DNA from: an uncultured Oscillospiraceae bacterium | GTDB lineage: Bacteria; Bacillota; Clostridia; Oscillospirales; Oscillospiraceae | Direction of reading: 5' to 3' | Assembly (NCBI GenBank): GCA_947631805.1 | Contig: CANRNA010000042.1 | Coordinates: forward strand, 1 to 10,862 | DNA: 10,862 nucleotides | In this document: positions 6,197 to 10,862 of the stretch, piece by piece | Layout of the letters: every line of letters begins with the position of its first letter | Position numbering within the stretch: the first letter of the stretch is position 1 | Notes under the pieces: model-generated | Database searches by the model: none | What the model was told of the DNA's origin: nothing | Seen by the model: only the letters and a program-made list of their open reading frames with translations | Translations under genes and position numbers: made by a program

Positions 6197-6628
6197 ATGA
6201 AGCTGCGCGTGGAGACAGGCGCGGTCACGGTGGATGTGGAGGACGAGCGGGGACAGGTCATCGGCCAGTTCGATTTCAACCCCGCCGACTCCAATATCCT
6301 CAAGCGCTACGGCGCGGTGGTGGACTTTTTCAACAGCGCCGCCGTGGAGGAGGGCGGCGATGAGCAGGAGCAGATAGAGCGGATGAACCGCCTGGCAGAC
6401 GACATCGCCAGGCAGTTCGACTATCTGCTGGGCTACGAGGTGTCCGGGGGCATTTTCGGCAAGTGCGGACCGCTGACGGTGACGAAGCGGGGCGACTTCT
6501 TCTTCGAGCAGGTGCTGGAGGGCGTGGGGTCGCTCATCGAGAGCGTGACGAAAAAGCGGTTGGACAAGAAGCTTGCCCGGATACGGCGGGCGGCCGGGAA
6601 CGTGCCGTCCCTGGCCGGGGAAAAATGA
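6197..6628 (+). CDS. Tail assembly chaperone-type protein (DUF6673-like, G component)
   Basis: A 143-residue mixed alpha/beta then helical protein between the tail tube and Gp15-like genes. The FDFNPADSNILKRYGAVVDFF segment (about residues 25-45), the acidic linker EEGGDEQEQIERM, and YEVSGGIFGKCGPLTVTKRGDFFFEQVLEGV resemble the DUF6673 family found at this place in many Clostridia phages. The position between tube and tape measure is that of lambda gpG, which coats the tape measure and recruits tube subunits, so a chaperone role is inferred. GGAG at 6188-6191 favours ATG 6197; an in-frame ATG at 6185 would add four residues. The end reads ...GGGGAAAAATGA, where the last codon and stop overlap the start of the next gene in the -1 frame; a fused product is possible. 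Confidence 0.65.
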   Translation: MKLRVETGAVTVDVEDERGQVIGQFDFNPADSNILKRYGAVVDFFNSAAVEEGGDEQEQIERMNRLADDIARQFDYLLGYEVSGGIFGKCGPLTVTKRGDFFFEQVLEGVGSLIESVTKKRLDKKLARIRRAAGNVPSLAGEK

Positions 6629-7188
6629 CGGCGTGGAGCCTGCCCACGTCCCTGACGGTCAGGGGCGTGGGCTATCCTATCCGGACGGATTTCAGGGATA
6701 TCCTGTACCTGCTGGGGATATTGGCGGACCCGGCGTTCGAGGAGGATGAGCGGGGAGAGATATGCCTGCGGGTGATGTATATCACATGGGAGGATATCCC
6801 GCCGGAGGACAGGCAGGAGGCGTTGGACCGGGCGGCGGCGTTCATAGACGGGGGCGTTCCGGCCAAGGGAGGCCGCCGAGGGCCCAGGACCATGGATTGG
6901 GAGCAGGACGGGCCTATCATCCTGCCAGCGGTGAACCGGGTGCTGGGCCGGGAGGTAAGGGAGATGGAGTATCTCCACTGGTGGACGTTTCTGGGGGCGT
7001 ATATGGAGATAGGGGAGAGCCTTTTCAGCGAGGTGCTCCACATACGCCGGAAGCGGGCCAAGGGCAAAAAGCTGGAAAAACACGAGCAGGAGTTTTACAG
7101 GGAAAACCGGGAGCTCGTGGAGCTGCGGCCCAGGCGGACGGAGGAAGAACAGGCCCGGCGGGAGGCGCTGCGGGCGCTGTTCGTTTGA
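6625..7188 (+). CDS. Bacteriophage Gp15-like tail assembly protein
   Basis: A 187-residue, mostly helical protein of the bacteriophage Gp15 family (named for a Listeria phage A118 protein). Family marks are YPIRTDFRDILYLLGIL near the N-terminus (about residues 14-30), the aromatic core YLHWWTFLGAYMEIGESLFSE (about 115-136), and the basic stretch KRAKGKKLEKHEQEFYRENRE (about 142-162). The protein lies just upstream of the tape measure gene, where the T part of the gpG/gpGT chaperone pair is expected, so I infer a chaperone role. ATG 6625 overlaps the preceding stop (ATGA). Only a GGGG four bases upstream serves as binding site, which is weak and points to re-initiation or frameshifting. The frame is open upstream to 6463 inside the preceding gene, but that start is unsupported. 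Confidence 0.85.
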   Translation: MTAWSLPTSLTVRGVGYPIRTDFRDILYLLGILADPAFEEDERGEICLRVMYITWEDIPPEDRQEALDRAAAFIDGGVPAKGGRRGPRTMDWEQDGPIILPAVNRVLGREVREMEYLHWWTFLGAYMEIGESLFSEVLHIRRKRAKGKKLEKHEQEFYRENRELVELRPRRTEEEQARREALRALFV

Positions 7189-7210
7189 CGGAAGAGAGGG
7201 GAGAGAGGTA

Positions 7211-9451
7211 TTGGCCAACAGCAAGACAGTCATCCGGTGCGAGATAGACGCCGGGGGGATAACGGCGGCGCGCAAGGAGATAGAGGCCTACGCCCAAGCG
7301 TGCCAGGGGGCGGCGGACAGGCTCAGGAGCATGGGCCGCACCGTGGCGCTGCTGGCACGGGAGGACGACGCGGCGGGACAGAGCGTCCGGGCTTTGCAGG
7401 CATCTTTGGCGGGGGTGCGGGACAGCCTGGCGTCGGCGTTCATCCCCATCATCACCACGGTGGCTCCGCTGCTGGCCAGACTGTGCGACATGCTGGCGAC
7501 GGCGGTGAACTATGTGGCGATGTTCTTCGCGGTGCTGGGCGGCGGCAGCTCCTATAAGCGGCTGGTGTCGGGACAGAACGCCTTCAACAAGAGCCTGAAG
7601 GCGGGAGGCGGCGCGGCCAGGCGGCTGGTGAACAACCTGGCCGGGCTGGACGAGCTGCACCTGTGGCAGTCTCCCGCCGGAGGGTCCGGCGGCGGAGGCG
7701 GCGGGACGGATATGGAGGACATGTTCGAGGACGTGCCCATCGAAAACGCCGCCGCTGTCCGGGAGATGCTGCGGGATATATTGTGGTACGCCGGGGCCAT
7801 CGGGGCGGCGCTGGCGGCGTGGAGACTGGCCAGGAACTTCGGGGCGGATCTGCGCACGGCGCTGGGCCTGGCCATGGCGGCGGCCGGGGCGGTGGTCATG
7901 GTCAAGGGATATCTGGACGCCTGGAAAAACGGGTTCGACCTGAAGAACATGACGGAAATGTTTGGCGGCCTGGCGGCGGCTGTGCTGGGCGTCGGGCTGG
8001 CGTTCCGGTCCTGGAAGGCGGCGGGCATCACCGCCCTAGTGGGAGGCATCGCCATCGCCGTGGCGGCGTTCCGGGACGCCTGGAACGGGGGCATTGATTT
8101 TCAGAACATGGCGGGGCTGCTGGGGGCGGTGGCGACGGCGGCCTCGGGGGCCTTTGCCGTGTTCGGGGCCAAGGGGAGCGCGGTCATGCTGGCGGTGGGC
8201 GGCATCGGGTCCATCGTGCTGGCGCTGCGGGACTGGAAGCGGCAGGGAGAGCTGACGAAGGAGGCCATGCGCACCCTGGAGAGCGGGCTGCTGGAGCTGG
8301 GCGGGAGCGCGGCCATATTCACCGGGTCGGCGGTGCCGCTGGTGGCCGCTGGCTTCGGGGTCATGATAGGGGAGTGCATGCGCTTCGCCGCCAAAATGCC
8401 CCAGGAGGTACACAGGTCCTTCCAGCTGACGGACAGCGAGACAGCCTCCGGGGCGGCGGCCCTGGGGATGACCATCCGGGAGCACTGGGACGACATCAAG
8501 GCCTGGACGGCGGAGACCTGGGAGACGGTGAAGGAGACCGTCCGGGAGAAGGCCCAGGCCATGCGGGAAAAGGCGGTCACTATTTTCAACAGCGTGAAGG
8601 AGAAGGTCCAGACGGCGGTCACCGCCATGAGAGAGCGGGTGGCGGCCAGGTTCGAGCAGATGCGGGCCGGTATGGAGGAGAAGATGACGGCGGCGCGGGA
8701 CAGGGCCGCGGAGCTGTTCGAGAGCATCAAGACCGGTATCATAGAGCGGGTGAACGCGGCAAGGGAGAAGGTGGCGGATGTGTTCGAGACCATACGCTCC
8801 ACCATTCAGGAGAAGATCGAGAACGCGAAGGAGAAGGTGTCGGACGCCATCGAGGCCATCAAGGGCTTTTTCGATTTCAGCTGGAGCCTGCCGCCGCTGA
8901 AGCTGCCCCATTTTTCCATCACCGGGAGCTTTTCTCTCAACCCGCCGTCCATCCCCCATATATCCGTGAGCTGGTACGCCAGAGGCGGCATCGTGGACGG
9001 GGCCACCCTCATCGGCGCGGGGGAGGCAGGAAGGGAGGCCATCGTGCCCCTGGAGAGGCACACCGAGTGGATGGACGATCTGGCCCGGCGGGTGGCGAGG
9101 GCCCTGGGCGGGGCGAGACTGGCCCCGGCTTTGAAGGATATCGCGTCCCGGCTGGGGGATATCCCCGGGGCTATCCAGGGGCTTCGCATGACCATGCCCG
9201 CCGTGGCGGCGGGGGTGGTGACTCCGCCCAAGGCGGCGTATATGTCAGGCCGGGAGGACGGCCTGGCGGAGACGGTCCGGGGACTGCGGGCCCTTCTGGC
9301 GGAGCCGGAGAGCCGGACGGCCGCCCGGCAGGGCGCCAGCTATACCTTTATAGGCGAGCTGGACGGAAAGGTGCTGTTCAAAAAGGTCATAGACGAAGGG
9401 CAGGCCCAGCGCCGGGCCACCGGGCGAAATCCGTTCGTCTTACTGGGGTGA
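7211..9451 (+). CDS. Tail tape measure protein
   Basis: A 746-residue protein that sets tail length and sits inside the tube; at the customary ~1.5 angstrom per residue it would give a tail of about 110 nm. The order is: helical N-terminus (1-150), Gly-rich linker (156-166), hydrophobic region with tandem ~52-residue repeats (about 195-385), helical array of five 22-residue repeats (437-546), and a C-terminal domain. That domain carries the family marks SWYARGGIVDGATLIGAGEAGREAIVPLERH (about 587-617, given in two parts: SWYARGGIVDG and GAGEAGREAIVPLE) and ends in ATGRNPF. The start is TTG at 7211 behind GGGGAGAG; no ATG lies near. The hydrophobic region could cross the host membrane during DNA entry, as proposed for other tape measures. 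No lytic enzyme domain is visible. Firm call. Confidence 0.95.
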   Translation: MANSKTVIRCEIDAGGITAARKEIEAYAQACQGAADRLRSMGRTVALLAREDDAAGQSVRALQASLAGVRDSLASAFIPIITTVAPLLARLCDMLATAVNYVAMFFAVLGGGSSYKRLVSGQNAFNKSLKAGGGAARRLVNNLAGLDELHLWQSPAGGSGGGGGGTDMEDMFEDVPIENAAAVREMLRDILWYAGAIGAALAAWRLARNFGADLRTALGLAMAAAGAVVMVKGYLDAWKNGFDLKNMTEMFGGLAAAVLGVGLAFRSWKAAGITALVGGIAIAVAAFRDAWNGGIDFQNMAGLLGAVATAASGAFAVFGAKGSAVMLAVGGIGSIVLALRDWKRQGELTKEAMRTLESGLLELGGSAAIFTGSAVPLVAAGFGVMIGECMRFAAKMPQEVHRSFQLTDSETASGAAALGMTIREHWDDIKAWTAETWETVKETVREKAQAMREKAVTIFNSVKEKVQTAVTAMRERVAARFEQMRAGMEEKMTAARDRAAELFESIKTGIIERVNAAREKVADVFETIRSTIQEKIENAKEKVSDAIEAIKGFFDFSWSLPPLKLPHFSITGSFSLNPPSIPHISVSWYARGGIVDGATLIGAGEAGREAIVPLERHTEWMDDLARRVARALGGARLAPALKDIASRLGDIPGAIQGLRMTMPAVAAGVVTPPKAAYMSGREDGLAETVRGLRALLAEPESRTAARQGASYTFIGELDGKVLFKKVIDEGQAQRRATGRNPFVLLG
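7916..8368 (+). repeat. Imperfect ~52-residue hydrophobic tandem repeats in the tape measure
   Basis: Units begin at DAWKNG (residue 236, nt 7916), DAWNGG (residue 289, nt 8075) and DWKRQG (residue 341, nt 8231), i.e. 53 and 52 residues apart. The first two share NGFDLKNM/GGIDFQNM followed by a GG/LLG helix and a second Ala/Gly/Val-rich helix ending in A-x-R. The third is more diverged. Each unit looks like a helical hairpin of two hydrophobic helices. Confidence 0.65.
8486..8866 (+). repeat. 22-residue amphipathic repeat array in the tape measure
   Basis: Five consecutive 22-residue units start at nt 8519 (Trp437), 8585 (Phe459), 8651 (Phe481), 8717 (Phe503) and 8783 (Phe525), exactly 66 bases apart with no gap. 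A half unit begins at 8486 (WDDIKAWTAET) and another at 8849 (IEAIKGFF). The shared pattern is an aromatic residue, E/N, x, I/V/M, K/R, then EK/ER at positions 10-11, and K/R-rich helix ends. TTCGAG recurs at 8651, 8717 and 8783. Confidence 0.85.
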
Positions 9452-9455
9452 GGCT

Positions 9456-9830
9456 ATGCAGGACTATATAAAACTCAACGGAACGGTCATTCGTCAGCCG
9501 GACGAGGGGCTGGGATATGACTTTGAGACCACATACACGGAGGACTCCACCAGGGCCATGAACGGGACGCTTTACGCCTCGGCCATGTTCACGGTGGAGT
9601 CGTTCTCCTACGAGGCCACGTGGCTGACCCAGGAGGAGATGAGGCAGATACTGTCGGTGGTGGCCAAAGGACGGCCCTTCACGCTCCACTATCTTTCGCC
9701 CTATTACGGCGCGTGGCGGGACGGGCGGTTCTACGTGGGCAAGGGCTCCCTGTCCGTGGGCCGGTGGAACGAGGCGGAGGAGCGGTATGAAAAGCTGTCG
9801 TTCAATATGATAGGAGTGGACCCGATATGA
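9456..9830 (+). CDS. Distal-tail-like protein (DUF6711-like)
   Basis: A 124-residue protein directly after the tape measure, where siphophages encode the distal tail protein that begins the tip. It starts QDYIKLNGTVIRQPDEGLGYDFETTYTED (read as IKLNGTVIRQP, then GLGYDFETTYTED), and has a central ARRANGEMENT of strands and a helix, with TWLTQEEMRQILSVVAKGRPF (about residues 55-75), then SPYYGAWRDGRFYVGKGSLSVG. This agrees with a small family (I believe DUF6711) regularly found after tape measure genes in Clostridia prophages. Its role in the baseplate or tail tip is inferred from place. A ribosome binding site GGGGTGAGG at 9445-9453 overlaps the tape measure stop. The stop overlaps the next start as ATGA. 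No catalytic or membrane features. Confidence 0.7.
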   Translation: MQDYIKLNGTVIRQPDEGLGYDFETTYTEDSTRAMNGTLYASAMFTVESFSYEATWLTQEEMRQILSVVAKGRPFTLHYLSPYYGAWRDGRFYVGKGSLSVGRWNEAEERYEKLSFNMIGVDPI

Positions 9831-10459
9831 AGATCAGCGGGGACAGAGAGTACAGGGTCGATGTGGGCGGCGTCAAATACGGCATGGAGCGGATAGAGAG
9901 CGGACAGCTCGACCAGGCGCTGTTTGACACGCCGGGGGTGGGCAATACGGCCTGCGCCGTGTTCACCCTGCGCTTCGCGCCCTTAGTATCGCCGCCCCGG
10001 ATGGCCCAGGTGCTGCCGTACATCCGGGATAAGGGAGAGGCGGCGTGGACGCCCCTGGGGGTGTTCTGGATAGACCAGCGGCGGGAGCGGGACGGGTGGA
10101 TGGAGCTCACCTGTTACGACGTGATGATGAAGGGAGAGGTCACCTGGGTCCCGGCGCAGGAGCTGGAATTTCCCATGACGATGGAGCGGGCGGCCCGGAC
10201 TATCGCCGGGCTGATGGGCACGGAGCTGGACCCCCGGTGTCAGTTTGAGCCATACACGGTGGACTACCCGGCCAACGGCTATACGCTGCGGGAGGTGCTG
10301 GGCTATATCGCCGCCGCCCACGGCGGGAACTGGTTCGCCACGGCGGAGGGGAAGCTGCTGCTGGCGCCTCTCTATGGCTCCATGCCGCCGGAGACGAATT
10401 ATCTCGTGGAGCAGGACGGCGGGGCGCTGACCTTCGGGGGCGTGAGGATATTGGTATGA
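9827..10459 (+). CDS. Tail hub-type protein, N-terminal part
   Basis: A 210-residue protein resembling the N-terminal part of gp27-like baseplate hub / tail proteins of Clostridia prophages. Marks are DREYRVDVGGVKYGMERIESGQL-type strands at the start, GVFWIDQRRERDGWMELTCYD followed by a VMMKGEV turn (about residues 79-106), and a helix region YTLREVLGYIAAAHGGNWFAT (about 150-170) followed by GKLLLAPL. The hub would join the tail tube to the tip and the receptor-binding parts. The start at ATG 9827 overlaps the preceding stop, with AGGAG at 9812-9816 upstream. In the homologues I know, the chain continues into a part like the next gene. Here it stops at 10459 after VRILV, and the rest follows in the -1 frame, so this gene is either naturally split or carries a one-base loss. 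Confidence 0.7.
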   Translation: MKISGDREYRVDVGGVKYGMERIESGQLDQALFDTPGVGNTACAVFTLRFAPLVSPPRMAQVLPYIRDKGEAAWTPLGVFWIDQRRERDGWMELTCYDVMMKGEVTWVPAQELEFPMTMERAARTIAGLMGTELDPRCQFEPYTVDYPANGYTLREVLGYIAAAHGGNWFATAEGKLLLAPLYGSMPPETNYLVEQDGGALTFGGVRILV

Positions 10460-10862
10460 ATGGAAAACATTATATCAGCGGACGGATGAGCCGCTTTGAG
10501 ACCTGGGGCCAGACGCGGCCCGCCAGCGGGATAGCGCTGGCGGTGGACGACGGAAACGAGTACAAAGCCGGAGACCAGAGCGGGAACGTGTTGGAGATCG
10601 AGTGCCCTTACGGTTCCCAGGCAATGGCCGACGGGCTTCTGGCGAAGCTGGCAGGGCGGTCGTACATGGGGTACGTCGCCGAGAACGCGGTCATGGACCC
10701 GGCGGCCGAGCTGGGGGACGGGATAACGGCCAACGGGATATATTCCCTGCTGGCCGCCAAGCGGGTGGCCTTCGGCTCCGGCCACGTCGGCGAGGTGTCG
10801 GCGCCGGTGGAGAGCGATCTGGACCACGAATACCACTGCCAGGCGCAGGAGAGGCGGGAGAC
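10456..10862 (+). CDS. Tail hub-type protein, C-terminal part (runs off the window)
   Basis: An open frame of at least 135 residues starting with MNGKHYISGRMSRFETW and still open at the last base, so the end is outside the window. The segments VDDGNEYKAGDQSGNVLEIECP and MDPAAELGDGITANGIYSLL match the C-terminal half of hub-type tail proteins of Clostridia prophages. The DPAAELGDG motif and the VESDLDHEYHCQAQERRE end are characteristic. The ATG overlaps the preceding stop (ATGA), and GAGG at 10444-10447 lies eight bases upstream, so separate translation is plausible. Function is shared with the gene before it: together they look like one hub protein in two pieces. Whether a longer tail-fibre or other domain follows cannot be seen. 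Confidence 0.75.
   Translation, partial: MNGKHYISGRMSRFETWGQTRPASGIALAVDDGNEYKAGDQSGNVLEIECPYGSQAMADGLLAKLAGRSYMGYVAENAVMDPAAELGDGITANGIYSLLAAKRVAFGSGHVGEVSAPVESDLDHEYHCQAQERRE

Noticed and set aside
6463..6624. Upstream start for the Gp15-like gene
   Set aside because: The residues encoded there are a shadow of the preceding gene. The open frame matters only for a possible -1 frameshift close to 6623.
8036..9471. Long frames in the other phases of the tape measure gene, both strands
   Set aside because: They are dominated by Gly, Arg, His and Pro in low-complexity order, which arises from the repetitive GC-rich tape measure sequence.
10430..10460. Programmed -1 frameshift joining the two hub halves
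   Set aside because: The bases before the stop (ATA-TTG-GTA-TGA) do not form a slippery heptamer; translational coupling or a one-base indel explains the arrangement better.
1..10862. Defence system, CRISPR array, tRNA, insertion sequence or other cargo
   Set aside because: Genes fill the window almost end to end with phage head, neck and tail functions; no spaced direct repeats, cloverleaf, transposase or defence motif was seen.

Overview
The window is one continuous late-gene block of a tailed, siphovirus-type phage, most likely an integrated prophage. All genes lie on the + strand and are packed with almost no intergenic space. The DNA is strongly GC-rich, purine-rich on the coding strand, uses AGGAGG/GGTGAT-type ribosome binding sites, and includes TTG starts and many CGG, AGG and ATA codons. 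Together with the gene families this suggests a high-GC anaerobic Bacillota host of the Clostridia/Oscillospiraceae kind (gut-type genera). That host call is inference: no integrase, attachment site or host gene is present.

Layout. Bases 1-133 hold a short AT-rich upstream segment, a candidate extended -10 promoter and a strong intrinsic terminator directly before the first gene. The packaging and head module follows: small terminase (134-478), large terminase (471-1709), portal (1721-3067), probable scaffold (3064-3462) and HK97-fold major capsid (3464-4318). The neck module has three small genes for head-tail joining: adaptor (4318-4770), probable head-closure protein (4773-5204) and probable tail terminator/completion protein (5208-5648). 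The tail module contains the major tail (tube) protein (5668-6174), two tail-assembly-chaperone-type genes (6197-6628 and Gp15-like 6625-7188), the tape measure protein (7211-9451), a distal-tail-like protein (9456-9830), and a hub-type tail protein encoded as two overlapping frames (9827-10459 and 10456 to the window end).

How it works together. The terminases and portal package DNA into a shell built by scaffold and capsid. The neck proteins close the filled head and join it to a tail tube whose length is set by the tape measure. The chaperones load tube subunits onto the tape measure, and the hub/distal proteins begin the tail tip. Stop/start overlaps (ATGA, TGATG) at many junctions imply a translationally coupled operon. 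Capsid and tail-tube genes stand out by their ATC-only or nearly ATC-only isoleucine codons and AT-rich start regions, as expected for the two most abundant products.

I see no defence system, CRISPR array, tRNA, insertion sequence or other non-phage cargo. The points most worth a second look are the promoter-terminator leader before the terminase, a regular 22-residue repeat array and a ~52-residue hydrophobic repeat in the tape measure protein, a possible frameshift/coupling junction at 6617-6628, and the split hub gene at 10456.
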